Part shown: positions 1-11,188 of the stretch, piece by piece | Numbering within the stretch: position 1 is the stretch's first letter | How the letters are laid out: each line of letters begins with the position of its first letter | Assembly (NCBI GenBank): GCA_963675135.1 | Contig: OY776133.1 | Location: 39,401,494 to 39,465,493 of the forward strand | From: Galeopsis tetrahit | Taxonomy: Eukaryota; Streptophyta; Magnoliopsida; Lamiales; Lamiaceae | DNA: 64,000 nucleotides | Direction of reading: 5' to 3' | Position numbers and translations under genes: made by a program | The notes under the pieces: generated by a model | The model's database searches: none | Seen by the model: the letters and a program-made list of their open reading frames with translations, nothing else | Told to the model about the DNA's origin: nothing

Positions 1-110
1 TTTTAAGTCAAAACTTCTTTATTAAATCAGCAGCTGCAATCAACAAGAGGGCCTCCCACCACAATATCCGGAGGGTTGTACTACACTTGTGGAACAAGAT
101 GAAATAGTTG
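1..110 (-). mobile_element. 3' end fragment of an L1-type LINE
   Basis: Read on the minus strand, the stretch encodes a peptide with PPDIVVGG followed by LVD and a cysteine near the stop. This resembles the extreme C-terminus of the RNase H-like domain found at the end of many plant LINE ORF2 proteins. A closely similar piece lies at 42077-42260. The fragment runs off the left window edge. Confidence 0.45.
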
Positions 111-342
111 AAACTAATCTATTACAATCTTCGATTAAATCTCCAAACACTGAGTTCGGCTCCAAATTAAATGATTATGGAGTGAATCAACTACCATTTT
201 TACATCCATCTCAACAATAACATACAATATGTAGTTCATTTGCTTGTTCCACGATAAAGTTTCATAACCTATTTTAAAGGTATGGATTATTTTGATATCT
301 ATAAAATTGTTGAGATTATTAAAATTTGGTGGTGGTTGAGGA

Positions 343-410
343 CAGTGACGGAGCCAGAAATTTGGTATAGGGGGGCCCAATAACATTACTCTAAAAATGA
401 AATAATATCA
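343..410. mobile_element. Single hAT terminus (CAGTGACGGAGCCA family)
   Basis: The sequence CAGTGACGGAGCCAG starting at 343, followed by a GGGGGGCCC block, matches the left terminal repeat of the complete hAT element at 52226-53565. No matching right end or 8-bp target duplication was found downstream, so this is a one-ended remnant. The region 411-848 is AT-rich noncoding DNA; a CTCCCTCAG motif near 490 may mark a decayed Stowaway-like MITE. Confidence 0.6.
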
Positions 411-848
411 AAATATGTAATCATTTTTTTTTCATTATAGTATAGTCTAAACATCTCAAGCTATATTAATACTATAGTTTATAAAATATACTCCCTCAGT
501 TTTGTGGTGTCTAGCATATTTTGATCGGTTCAATTTTTAAAAAAATAGAGTTTAGTGTTGTGTGAAGTAAAATAAATGAGTGGTGTTTTGAGTTATTTAG
601 TGAGGTTTAGGAAAAATAAAATGAAGTTTTGATGATATTAATTTTGTGGTTATTTTCATATTGAGACATTACAAGTATTATTGGAACGTTCAACTAAAAA
701 AAAGTGTACAAGTAATTACGGAAAAAATGAAATAATATATTATATGTATTCTCATATATAAATGTGCAAAATCTTGAACAAATAAAAGAACAAATATTAA
801 AACTACAATAATAAATTTAAAAGAGGGAAACCAAAAGAACAAGACAAA

Positions 849-957
849 GTGGGATAGCTCATTAGAGCACCACTACCTAGACCTTAGGTCCTGGGTTCGA
901 GTCATGGGGAGGGAAAAAATGGATGAGTATTTAACTTCCATCAAAAAAAAAAAAAAA
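849..957 (+). mobile_element. tRNA-derived SINE
   Basis: A short element with an internal RNA polymerase III promoter of tRNA type. A box A-like TAGCTCATTAG lies at about 855-865, and a box B-like GGGTTCGAGTC at about 893-903, about 28 bases apart. The body is about 95 bp and ends in an A-tract at 943-957. The sequence does not fold as a complete tRNA and has no anticodon arm I could assign, so it is a SINE and not a tRNA gene. No clear target duplication is visible. Confidence 0.75.
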
Positions 958-1382
958 ACAAACATTGAAATTACTAGAGCAAACAAAAAAAAATTAATAA
1001 ACATGTTGTCTATCAAAATCGATATGTGAACTATTGACAATTAAAATGAACTTTACTTTCACAATATCCTCAAAACTAAGTTTAATTACAAAAATACCCC
1101 TAAAAACTCTACTCATTATTACACTTTCATAATATGTTTGTCCATTTATATACAAAAGTAATTTTAGAACGGAGGAAGTATTAGTTTATATTAAAAGAAA
1201 ATTTAAATAAGAAACTAAAAGTTACATGGAGGTGTTTATGATTTAATTAGTATAAGAAAATTAATTTAAGTGAAAATTGATAACTCTATATTAAAAAATT
1301 TCAAGTTAGATTCAAACAATTAATCTTGATAATATTCTTGTGAGTTGAGGGTTAGTTGCTAAAAAAAAAAATAGAAATAGTA

Positions 1383-1615
1383 CTCCCTCAGCCCGCCTAT
1401 AAATTTCACGTAACTTTTTGGCACAAAGATTAAGAAAAGTGATTAAATAATAGATATAGTACAAGTGATGTGATTGAGAGAGGAGAGAGATACAGAGAAA
1501 AAGTAAGATATAAAGTGAAGTGTGAGAAAAAATACTTACCAAAAAAGGTATAAGAAACTTATAGACGGACGGACCAAAATGGTAAAATGGAAAGCTTATA
1601 AGGGGACGGAGGGAG
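1383..1615. mobile_element. Stowaway (Tc1/mariner-type) MITE
   Basis: A 233-bp element with terminal inverted repeats CTCCCTCAG... and ...GGACGGAGGGAG, flanked by TA at 1381-1382 and 1616-1617. The paralogous segment near 43170 reads straight through this site with one TA and no insert, which gives an empty-site proof of insertion. Stowaway elements use TA target duplication and CTCCCTCCGT-type ends. It has no coding capacity; the open frames crossing it on the minus strand are not genes. Confidence 0.92.
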
Positions 1616-2215
1616 TAACATTTTGAGGCTTTCACATTTAAATAGTCATATATCACTGCTTATAAATCCAATCATTAATCAAAAATCGTAATATATGAAT
1701 TTTTCATGTACGGTCAATTTCCAATCTGCCATAGATATTATTTTGTTCTGTATATATAATATTTTGAGAAATTCTTAAATTCACCATCTGCGCCAAAACA
1801 AGTTTGATGCACATGTTTTGTCCTTATCCATTGTATTTTTAAAATAAAAAAAAATACAAACAAAAAAATTACAAATATAAAATAAAAAACAAACAGAAAA
1901 AGCGAATTAAAATAAAAAACATGAATTAGGAATCAATCTTATGACCTCTTCGGTCATAAAGGTGTTTGAAACCACTTGGACAGCTGTAATTTAATTAAAT
2001 ATTTTCGAACTTACTCAATACATAGAGAGTTAACACTATGCACATGAGACCAACTCTAATATTTTTTGTATTGTTTTGTTGTTTATAAATTTTCTGAATT
2101 TATAAGATTAAAATTTGTTCAGTGTTTTCTTAGTTTAAGAAATACACAAATTCTCATGTTTAAGAAACAACACATTCATCACGATGTCCTCTGGTCTTAG
2201 TTTTGCTGAATTCCC

Positions 2216-2218
<3 letters not shown>

Positions 2219-2249
<31 letters not shown>
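2219..2249. repeat. (TA)n microsatellite
   Basis: About 15 uninterrupted TA units. Similar tracts occur at about 4139-4157 and 49254-49279. Confidence 0.95.
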
Positions 2250-2253
<4 letters not shown>

Positions 2254-3280
2254 TTTTTTATGCTGCTAGTTCTTAGGTCTAATATAAAGGCATTATTTAA
2301 TATGATATTATAAAATATATAATGGAGGACATTTTAGTCATTTAAGATATTTTTTATACTATTTTATTTTATTATATGAATCATGGGAATGAAATCAATT
2401 CAGGAATGATTTTTCCACCGATCATGAGAATGGTCATTCCACCTCATTCCATTCCTGAGTTTATTTCATTCAGCCACAATTTCATTCAGTCATACCAATC
2501 GTGTCATAATTGTTTTTTAATTAAAAAATTAAAGCACGGACCAATACAACTATCACATATTCATGTCATTACCAGCTGAAGTCGTTACTCCAACCAACAC
2601 ATACAGTATATATACACACAAAATTCCAACATTAATATATGATATTAAAATAAAAATGCTCATGCATGATTATTTCTGTAGTTCGCTTTTTGTTGCTGTA
2701 ATTTATCTTCTTAATGCTAGCTATTTGCCTTAATTCTTTTTTATTCCTCCGATCGACAAATTTATACAAATATCCAGAATGCTGATTATTATTATATAAT
2801 TCTTAGGTAATTAAATTGCTGCGGTTCCCATATTCATCTCTTAATTGCCTAGCTAGCTGGTGCTCCGATCCAGCCATTTTATCTTCTTAATTCCAAAAAA
2901 ATTAACTTTGTAATTTCATCTCATAAAACACCAAATATTCTACCAAGAATTAATTATCAGGAGTTGATGTATATATCCAAACAAAAATTAACTAACGAAA
3001 AGAAAAAGAAAAAAAATAAAGATTACCAAATATAAGTATGTACTCCCTCTCTCTGTCCACCAAAAATGTGTTCACTTTTTTTTATACACGTTTTTTAAAA
3101 AATCATATTTTATTTATAAAGAATATATTTGAGATAACGAGTAAAGAATATATTTGGTAGACACTCAATCTTGTTATTAAAGTAAAAAAAATATTTAAAA
3201 GTGAACTATTTAAATAGAATAAACGTATTTTTTGTAGACCTAAAAAAACAAGTGATCAAAACCACAAGTATTGTTCGATC

Positions 3281-3312
3281 AAATCCAAATCCAAATCCAA
3301 ATCCAAATCCAA
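3281..3312. repeat. AAATCC hexanucleotide microsatellite
   Basis: About five tandem copies of a 6-bp unit (AAATCC), lying about 130 bp beyond the stop codon of the MADS pseudogene. It is not the plant telomere repeat (TTTAGGG). Confidence 0.9.
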
Positions 3313-3442
3313 TTACACTATCGATCACACATTATAGAATTATTCTCATATATCCAAATTAACAAAATTAACGAAGGAAAAACCAATTACCAATTACTAA
3401 AAAACACAAGAAAGAAAGCTAGTTGAATTAAAACCTCCGAAG

Positions 3443-4106
3443 TCAAAATTGATTAAAAAACGTGGTATCGTCCAACGAACAGTAGCCAACGCCAGTGGAC
3501 GTGGAATCTGCAGGATTGAACTCGAAGCCACCCGAATATTGTTGATCGTAAGAATGAAACATGGTCGTCGTGGACGTAGAATCACCGGTGAACATGGGAA
3601 GCGCCGCCTCCGTGTGAAGAAGGTTATCCGCCCTTGTAGTAATGTTTTTTCTCAATTCTTCCAACGCCACCGCCTACTCCTCCAACTCTTCCACTGTCTT
3701 CCCCTCAACGTCCTCGCACCACCACATTAATCCTTCCTCCCCTCGCTTCTTTTCCACTTCCAACTCCTTACAAACATCCGCGTAGTCTCTCCCAAACTCC
3801 GTCGACGGCTCGACGGCGCCCTTGCCTTTCTGGAAGCGCTCGATAACGGCGTTGGCATTCGGGTGGCCGAACGTGAAGACGCGGTTACTGATAGAGCGGA
3901 CGATAATAGCAATTTGGGCATAATTCACTCGCTTTCTTGAACAACCCTGATCGCCTTTTCGAGAAGGTGACTCGACGTGAACTCAACTTCTCGATTTTCT
4001 TCATTTCGATCTTCCTCCGCCCCTTGCTCGTCCTCTTCTTCTTCTTCTCCGTATCATCATCTTTCAACATCACCATATTTACTTTAATTTCCAAATTCAA
4101 GATCAA
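3443..4106 (-). pseudogene. AGL62-like type I MADS-box gene, broken copy
   Basis: The family are nuclear transcription factors; AGL62 and its relatives act in the central cell and endosperm. From the ATG at 4106 the frame reads a basic leader, then the MADS core: GRRKIEMKKIEKLSSRRVTF and SKRRSGLFKKASELC. A 14-bp deletion at about 3918, seen by comparison with 19000-19013, shifts the frame right after SELC. The shifted frame recovers the rest of the domain (AQIAIIVRSISNRVFTFGHP) and an AGL62-style charged C-terminal region, but meets an in-frame TAG at 3674-3676 before a tail that ends at the TGA at 3443. Without the two lesions the length would be about 220 residues, normal for type I MADS proteins, with no intron. 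It is probably nonfunctional. A second copy is at 18850-19203. Confidence 0.88.
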
Positions 4107-4949
4107 TTGAAAATTATGCTATTCACTTTGCGCGCGACTATATATATATATATATCAATGATCATTTCAAAACATGGAAACCAAATTTTAGTCAAATTTC
4201 TTGCGATTCACTTTCCTATTTTAAACAAACATGTGTTCTTTTAATTATCTCCGACTTTGACTTGTTTTAATTAAGTTAAGTTACCGTTATTATTCTCCCG
4301 CCTCTTTTAATTTGTTACCTAATTGAATCATGTGTTAATTAAGTAAATAGCTGTTGTAATGTATGATCGATGTGTTACTTTAGTAAAATCTTAAAAGGGA
4401 ATATAGTTGACTCTATTAATTTAATGGTTGAAAATATATATAAAGGATATATTTGTAGATTTACAATAAATTATATTTTCTATGATATATATTATTTTTA
4501 AATAATTCATAAATTTAATGTAGTAATGTATTTGAAAAAAAAAAAAAAAATTCTAATGTTGAACAGGGTATTCCTAATGGAATAGGTTGGGCCAGTCTTA
4601 TAAAGGTGTTGGCAAAACAGATTACTCTAGACGTATCCAGACTTAACATGTCATTAATGGATTGGACTAATGAATCAAATTTTAATATAAAATAATTAAT
4701 CACAATAACATGAAATTAATTCATAGTTTAAAAGTTAAATTTATATAACTATATACAATCAAAATTAAAAATCTGTTCAAATATAAATACGATTAAAGTA
4801 TGACATATTATAATGGAACTCGAGTATGAATAGAGACAATAAAAGGACGTTTTGCAATAAAAGTAAAAAAAAAAAAAAACATAAAGTCATAAGTCCACAA
4901 GATGGACCAGAGGCTGGGTACAAGCAAAACATGCTAAAATGTTTACAGT
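3783..4949. repeat. Segmental duplication, copy A
   Basis: About 1.17 kb, nearly identical to 18868-20005. It starts inside the MADS C-terminal region and continues through its upstream flank, including a TA tract, a poly-A run and the GATGGACCAGAGGCTGGG block. Copy A then abuts a copia LTR at 4953, and copy B continues into unrelated sequence. Differences are scattered substitutions and small indels, including the 14-bp deletion in the MADS domain. Confidence 0.92.
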
Positions 4950-4952
4950 AAA

Positions 4953-5435
4953 TGTTGGGAATTATCCCAATACCTAAGAGACTCTACGGAATCTTTTGAG
5001 ACTTCTTTAAATTTATCAGAGATTTATTTGAGACGTAATTTAAATATGAATTATCATAAATCTAATTTCATAATTTAAACAAATTAAATCAACTAATTCA
5101 TGTAATGATTGTTCGGTAAAATAATTAAATCCCTAAACATGTGGAACTAAGGGATTACGTGTTTACCTTTGAATCGGAGAGATACCGTTGTAATTTCGAA
5201 AATTACAGATCTCTATTTTCTATATTGTTCGATTATTAGAACCATTTTTTCTTCTCCTTTTATAAGTGAGAGTCTATTTTTTCTTCTATTACAAGAAATA
5301 AAAATTGAATTAAGGTATATCACATCGAATAGAGAGATGGTCTTGGGTGGGCTTATAAGCCTGGGCAATCCTCTCACTTAACACCTTGGTTTTAAGTGTA
5401 GAGTTAGGTCTTCTTATATGGTATCAGAGTCAACT
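4953..5435 (+). mobile_element. Copia-type LTR with primer-binding motif
   Basis: It starts TGTTGGGAATTATCCC, a usual plant copia LTR start, and reaches TGGTATCAGAGTC at about 5419-5431, which matches the initiator-Met tRNA primer site (TGGTATCAGAGC). An inverted, longer copy lies at 38460-39253. Relative to that copy this LTR lacks about 150 bp near 5185. I see no gag or pol after it and no second LTR, so it is a fragment. Confidence 0.7.
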
Positions 5436-6278
5436 CTTTTACGGTATGTATTCATCGTATGTGTCGTGTCATAAATTTGTATTTTCTATTAAATTAAATT
5501 AATTAAAATATATTATTGTAAAATTACATTTTTATCCTTATACAATAAAATAATGTATTATATTTATTAATTTAATTAAAATATGTAATGTTAAAATTAC
5601 ATACTTGCCCCTTATGTTATTAATAAAATTAATAAAAAAAACAAAACAAATCAAATTAAACTAATTTATTAAAAAAATCAAATTAGACCAATTTATTATA
5701 AAAAACAAAACAAATCAAATTAGAAAAATTAAAAGATTAAGTTAAACCTAAAACATAAAACTACATCATTCGTGCGTTTGCCCAAACTCCACTGTCGCCG
5801 CCCACACTCCACCGTCGCCGCTGCCGCCCAGACGCCGCCGCTCCGTTGCCTCTCCCCCTGTGTTATTAATTTGTAAGTCTTTTTTTTATGTATTTGTTCA
5901 TGTTTCTTCCTACTTCCGTATTTTTGTTGAGTAGATGAATTAACATTGTGGAATTGTTAAAATTGTGGTTGAGTTGTTGAGTAGTAATTATTTTTGAAAT
6001 TGCCTAAAAAAAAATTGACTGCTCAACAAGTGTTTGACAAAATGACTCAAAGAAGATTCGCAGAAAATAGCAATACTTGGGGCCTGTCGTTAAACATAAA
6101 TTCTTCGCACTAGAAATATCTTGTATATCATACATCCCAAATAAAATTCAGATTCCCATATGTGTTTCAATTCAATTGTGACTGCAATAATATTATGGAA
6201 ATGCCTTCTTCCATTAAAAGAAGTCTGATGCATGTTCGTGTGCAACTTTGTTATAGTTATTTTACTTTGGTCTCCCTG
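5436..6278. other. Noncoding stretch with a small GC-rich island
   Basis: AT-rich DNA with many AAATTAAAT words. A GC-rich island at about 5768-5865 (repeated CCGCCG and CACTCCACCGTCGCC) could be a fragment of a gene 5' region. No open frame I recognise. Confidence 0.5.
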
Positions 6279-6283
6279 CTATA

Positions 6284-6469
6284 TATTAGGCATATATAAA
6301 TATATTAAGAGATATTATATATATCTTGTATAATATATTTTATATATCTTTATTTTCCTTAATTATAGATTTAGGATAGATACGTTTTGTATCTATAAAT
6401 ATTTCCTTCATGTATTCTTTACAAATAATTCAATGAAATAATAATTTCCCCATTCATTGTTTCTCTATA
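6284..6469 (+). repeat. 5' LTR of the TA...TA element
   Basis: 186 bp, begins TATTAGGCATATATAAATAT and ends TTTCTCTATA. The primer site follows directly at 6470. Confidence 0.92.
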
Positions 6470-6513
6470 TGGTATCAAGAGCCTCTCGGCTCACGCCTCG
6501 ATCCCACCCAACT

Positions 6514-6990
6514 CGTAATCGTTGTTCGATGTTTTTCGTCGTACAAAACCACGATTACCCCTACCTCATGAAGACAAGTTTCTTCTTCCCCGTAATCGTT
6601 GTTCGACGTTCTTGTCGTACAAAACTCACGATTACCCCCAACCTCAAGAAGACAAGTTTCTTCTTCACCGTAATCGTTGTTCGACGTTCTTCGTCGTACA
6701 AAATCCACGATTACCCAAACCTCATGAAGACAAGTTCCTTCTTCCCCGTAATCGTTGTTCGATGTTCTTGTCGTACAAAACTCACGATTACCCCAACCTC
6801 AAGAAAACACGTTTCTTCTTCCCCGTAATCGTGGTTCAATATTTTTGCCGTACAAAATCCACAATTACCCCAACCTCAAGAAAACAAATGTATTCTTCCC
6901 AAAGAGCCTTTACGATTCCACACAAACCCTCGTAATCGTTGTTCGACGTTCTTCGTCGTACAAAACTCAGGATTACCCCAACATCAAGAA
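6514..6990 (+). repeat. About 77-bp tandem repeat array
   Basis: Unit starts CGTAATCGTTGTTCGA and recurs at about 6514, 6591, 6669, 6747, 6825 and 6931. Each unit includes a GTCGTACAAAA block, ACGATTACCCC and a TTTCTTCTTCCCC stretch. GTAATCGT and ACGATTAC are inverted within each unit, so each can form a hairpin. Copies differ by point changes. The open frames crossing it are by-products of the repeat. Confidence 0.88.
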
Positions 6991-7662
6991 GAAGAAACTG
7001 TAGTCCGTGCTCGGCGTCCTTTCGTCTGACCCCCTTCGACTACCCCCTTATCCCTCCCAACCGCCGATCGGTTCCCCCAGCCGATCACCCTCAGCGGTTG
7101 TAACAAACTCCGAGATGGTTATCCTTTTCCCTTCTTCTTGAATTCACTTACCATCATTGTAACCCACGCTGTAGCGTGCCTTCTACGATCAACCCACCAA
7201 ACTTCCTTCACCGCTGCAAACTCCCATCCTCCCATGGTAGATACGGTGAAGAAAATCGATGGGTGCCGCCTCGATCCAACCCTCCCCTATAGTCGTTGCT
7301 TGACGCCCAGCGTCATCCAAACTCCCGACTACCACCCTCAACCATTGCTCGGCACCCAACACCGATCAAAACTCACGGTTGCAACCCCCTCACGGTAACC
7401 TATTTTGGTTGAACCAACCGTGCCATCACGATGAAACTTTCTTATTCCCCAAGCTCTCTTCCATGGCAGCGCTGCAACTCCACCATCCAGCAGTCTTGAT
7501 GGTCACCTGTCCTCCTCGATCTGAACAACCGCTCGCGACGCCATCTTCTTCGGCACACGCATCCCAATCCCTCGCAGCCCGGCCTGCTTCGCTTCCCCTC
7601 TCGTCTTCAATTGCTTATGATCAAGATTGGACTCTCCTACGTCGCTCCATCTTGAGGGGGCG

Positions 7663-7848
7663 TATTAGGCATATATAAATATATTAAGAGATATTATATA
7701 TATCTTGTATAATATATTTTATATATCTTTATTTTCCTTAATTATAGATTTAGGATAGATACGTTTTGTATCTATAAATATTTCCTTCATGTATTCTTTA
7801 CAAATAATTCAATGAAATAATAATTTCCCCATTCATTGTTTCTCTATA
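7663..7848 (+). repeat. 3' LTR of the TA...TA element
   Basis: Second 186-bp LTR copy, preceded by the purine tract CTTGAGGGGG at 7651-7660 and followed by the target duplication CTATA at 7849-7853. Confidence 0.92.
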
Positions 7849-7853
7849 CTATA

Positions 7854-8683
7854 TGACTTATATATTGTCAAATTTAAGAAACCTAAGATGAAAAGATAAT
7901 AAAATCACCTTTCATATTTTAGATACCAACCCCACAACCCTTTCCCCAGTTTGTCCAGTTGTAGGAAAACTGTTTAGTTTTTCCAGAGTCGACACTTTTT
8001 ATTTTTATGAAATAAAAATTAATGGTTTGTTTGTTTGTCAACAACATAGATACTATTTTTAGAATTTTGAACCAAATACCCCCTGAACTGAATCGTCCTC
8101 TTGATTTATACTATACAAAACCCATTCAATGGTTGTCCTCAATTTGTTGTGTCAAATATATTATTTTAAAAGATGTAGCGCAATATTTCACTTGATTCAT
8201 TTTTATTTTTTTTTTGTATTTTTCGTGCAGTTTGTATTTACAACGTTCCACAATGTTCTCAAACGTTGAATATGAAGATATCAAAGTTGACGACACATCA
8301 AATGAGGAGCACACGAGTTCAGAAGATGGGTCGGATGCATTAAATTGTTTACAAGATTTAGTAGAATGGTTCAGACAATTACTTGTTTAGGAGCTTGAAT
8401 TGACAATTACCTGTTTTTCTATTAAAATTATGTTTGAGGTTGGTTAAAATTAGTGTGTTTATGCATCAATGCATCATATGTTGTGTATCCTTGTTGGTGC
8501 TCCCTTCATTCATTATTATGTTTAGTTGTTTATTGAATATTTTAGTTGATTTGCACGAGTGAAATTAATTTATATCACTCTTCTTTACCTGCTTGAGAAT
8601 TTTTTAAATTATTACAGGAGCTACTACTCTAAAATTTCATCTCTTATAAAAATCAACATAATTTTTATAATTTTTAGAGAAGA
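7854..8683. other. Mostly noncoding stretch with one small acidic ORF
   Basis: AT-rich. A 45-codon frame at 8253-8390 on the plus strand (acidic; contains KVDDTSNEEHTSSEDGSD and LQDLVEWFRQLLV) follows a splice-acceptor-like GTGCAG at about 8225-8230. It could be the last exon of something, but I do not recognise it. The rest shows nothing. Confidence 0.35.
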
Positions 8684-9400
8684 GTGGTGTCGCTGTCTTC
8701 TTCCTCTAAATCTTTAAGAACACCATTTTCATCTCCTTTTTTTTTCTATGGAAGATCAATCCTGCATAGCTCCTTCCCCTTCACCAACCTTCGATTTTTT
8801 CTTCCCCCTTCACTTTCTCCTGTATTATTAAAATATTATTTTATGAGGCCCACCTTTGAATTCACTCAGTCTAGGGTTTTCTAATTACATTTCTTCTCTT
8901 TGTTACACCTTTCCCTAAGTGCGATTTTCACACAGTCAAATCGCATAGCCATCGTCTTCTCTCCTTGAAACGCCGGTGGCCGGCCGGCCATGTCCAAGCC
9001 ATGAAATCTGACTGCCTGCCTCTTCCGACCGTGGATTTCCCTGCGCCAAGAATCTCTCACTCCGCCCCATCTACAACTTGCGCCGACAATCACGACGCCC
9101 CATGGCGGCAGCACTCACCTTTGTCGGACGGTTCGCAGCACTTCGCCGCACTCCAGGTCGCGACCCTGAATACAGATTTGCGACCGCTACCTACTGTTTC
9201 CATGTCGCGCGCCGCCGTTTTATACAAAGTCGTGGGCCGCCGCCGCCGTTGCAGAAGAGAAGACGACGATAGATTTTTTTTTTTGTATTCTATTTTGATT
9301 GGAGAAAATGAGGCGGTCAAAATCTCTGAAGTTTCGTTGAAGTTGGATTGACATTGTCTTTCTATGGAATATGGAGATGTAGACAGCAGCGGTGAGTATG
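8684..9400 (+). other. GC-richer region of unknown origin upstream of gene fragments
   Basis: The base composition rises around 8965-9280. An open frame at 8965-9351 (128 residues, rich in Arg, Pro and Ala) has no family signature I recognise. At 9364 an ATG begins a short exon-like stretch that meets a donor-like GTGAGTATGG at about 9391. It may be the 5' part of the captured or duplicated segment that holds the POP4 and RopGAP pieces downstream. The function is unknown and I do not call it a gene. Confidence 0.3.
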
Positions 9401-10261
9401 GTTTCCCTTATTTCTGGATTTCAGTTCCTAGATAGTTGATTGGTGTTTTAAATTTAATTTTAGGTTTCGGAGTATAATTCTATTTTTTCTTCTGTGTTTT
9501 GTGGATTTTGAAACAGAGCATAAAAAACACCATTTCTTTCTTTGTTTATGAATTATTTTAGATAAGAGTAGTGGACAATTGGATTAAAAATGGAGCATAT
9601 TGCTCATAGTATTGGATCTTGATTGAATAATGTGGGTGTTTGTATTCGTAGTGGTAAATAATATTAATTTGAATATGAGGTTTACATCTATTGTAATACA
9701 TTTCAAACTTTCTTAAGTTCAATCAGGATAGAATTTTGTTGTTGTGATGAGTTGCTGAAATCCTGTTTTTTTTTTTTATCAGACAAAAGAGAATATATAT
9801 TAATAAAGTTTGTGCAAATAACAACATCAGGCACCAGTAGTGCATTAGCATCTCAGTATGAAATTACATGGTGTTAAGTTTCATTGTTAATAACAACAGG
9901 CACCAGTATTGCAAATATTCAATATTATGGCCACTAACTCACTGTCTTATTTATAATTCATTGTTAAGTTTCTTATTATTTAAACTTTTGGCATTTGATT
10001 TGTAGGTTTAACAACTTACTATGATAGAGATGCATCGAACCTATTGTTAGTTGTAGGTCATGGCATACCAAGTTTTATGTAGTAAATCATTAATAACCTC
10101 CTTTCGTTTAATGATGTATCCTCTCTCCCTGAATATGCATGTAACTTTTCTTTCTCCGGCCATGCCTCTAAACAAGGTAGAGTTGTGATATATGATTGCC
10201 TATTTGTTTCTAATATAGGCTTGATTTTATATGGATGTTTTAACAATGTCTTATTTCGCAT
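9401..10261. other. Noncoding, intron-like stretch
   Basis: T-rich DNA resembling plant introns. A poly-T run at about 9767-9778 followed by ATCAGACAAAAGAG may be the end of a small inverted retroposon. The ACAACATCAGGCACCAGTA and ACAACAGGCACCAGTA phrases at about 9819 and 9893 form a short direct repeat. No coding sequence recognised. Confidence 0.4.
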
Positions 10262-10695
10262 ATGTCGGAGCAAATGAGCCTGCGTACTTGAAGCTATCTC
10301 ACCCTGTTCATGGAAATTTGCTACCCAACGGTGTCGAGGTCACTCCTCACTTGGTCTATCTATTCAATCTGTGCTTTAACTAAAAATCAGGTTAACTATG
10401 TTTCTCCTTTTTAAATTCACAATACAGGTTTCTAATAGGAAATGCACAATTGATTGGGTTTTGCACGAGCTTTTTCCAACATTGCGATTCAGCTCAGAAA
10501 TACATGCAGGGGTCTAAAAGCATGAAGATTGAGAATATGATACTTCTCGATAATTATGTCCGAAAAGGTGGTACTTCCAGTGTTGGTCGTACTCGAGCGC
10601 TAAATGGATTCAAACACTCTAAAAAGCATATGTCCCTACAACACATGAAGATTGGGTCATTTGATTTGCCAACAGTAAATGACCTCTACAGCCAG
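10262..10695 (+). pseudogene. POP4/RPP29-like fragment (RNase P/MRP subunit), broken
   Basis: POP4 (Rpp29) is a protein subunit of nuclear RNase P and RNase MRP, which process tRNA and rRNA precursors. Two exon-like blocks are visible. One (about 10262-10338) encodes KLSHPVHGNLLPNGVEV and ends at a GT donor. The other (10428-10695) follows an AATACAG acceptor and encodes LHELF, then DSAQKYMQGSKSMKIENM, LLDNYV and HSKKHM, GSFDLP, ending at CCAG|GT. This order matches the N-terminal half of plant POP4 as I remember it. An extra C at about 10470 shifts the frame within LHELFQH. The catalytic-core-binding C-terminal half is absent. The retained introns rule out a processed copy. I rate the family likely but not proven. 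Confidence 0.68.
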
Positions 10696-11188
10696 GTGCA
10701 AAACCCTATTTTGATAAAGAATGTTGGGAGTTTATAATACTATACAGATAAGTCTCATAAGGAATACATGTATTTCCTGTATATTCTTTGCCCTCATGTA
10801 TTTCTTCAGTTCTTTTTACCAATTTTTTGCTATGTTTTCGATTTACAGAATATATATTCTGGAATCATTGAGAATGTCTACTTCATTGATAAACCAAATA
10901 TGTATTATAGATAACTGATTGTGTAACAATTTTGTTTCTAATTATGAATGATCATAGTCAGATGCCATGGTGTCTAGAGTAAAAAAAATGTGACGACAAT
11001 GATGCCATAAAAAAAGAAGTTCTCCAGAGGGGTAATTTAGTGACAATGCTTCGTACGAGCCATCATTTCTGTAGCTATGTGGAGTTTTCTTGAATTTTCT
11101 TCACATATTTTTCAATAATTCAACATTACGAGAAATTATATTGGTATATTGTATACTCCTTACTCATTGATTTGGGCATCCATGAACA
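10696..11188. other. Noncoding between two gene fragments
   Basis: AT-rich, intron-like. No coding sequence recognised. It contains the junction between the POP4-like and RopGAP-like pieces, but I cannot place the break exactly. Confidence 0.4.

Larger units (their letters stand above)
1618..3442. other. Noncoding repeat-rich stretch
   Basis: No credible gene. It holds a (TA)n tract at about 2219-2249; a block at 2370-2510 rich in GGAATGA and CATTCC words that is also present at 47450-47600; a CTCCCTCTCTCTGTCC MITE-like left end at about 3042, absent from the related site near 43611; and the downstream flank of the MADS pseudogene. Confidence 0.6.
6284..7848 (+). mobile_element. Short non-autonomous LTR element (TRIM-like) with TA...TA ends
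   Basis: Two direct repeats of 186 bp, identical as far as I can read (6284-6469 and 7663-7848), bound a 1193-bp interior. A 5-bp target duplication CTATA lies at 6279-6283 and 7849-7853. The interior begins at once with TGGTATCAAGAGCC, a one-base-longer variant of the initiator-Met tRNA primer site, and ends with CTTGAGGGGG, a polypurine tract, just before the second LTR. The LTRs begin TATTAGG and end CTCTATA, not TG...CA. No gag, protease, RT or integrase is recognisable, so it must be moved in trans, probably by a copia element. The repeat copies look recent. Confidence 0.92.

Noticed and set aside
849..957. A tRNA gene
   Set aside because: Boxes A and B are present, but there is no complete cloverleaf, and the body ends in poly-A. 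SINE fits better.
3281..3312. Interstitial telomere repeat
   Set aside because: The unit is AAATCC with period 6, not TTTAGGG with period 7.
6457..7003. Repeat proteins with RNRCSTFF-like units
   Set aside because: Translation of the 77-bp array in three frames; no start or domain.
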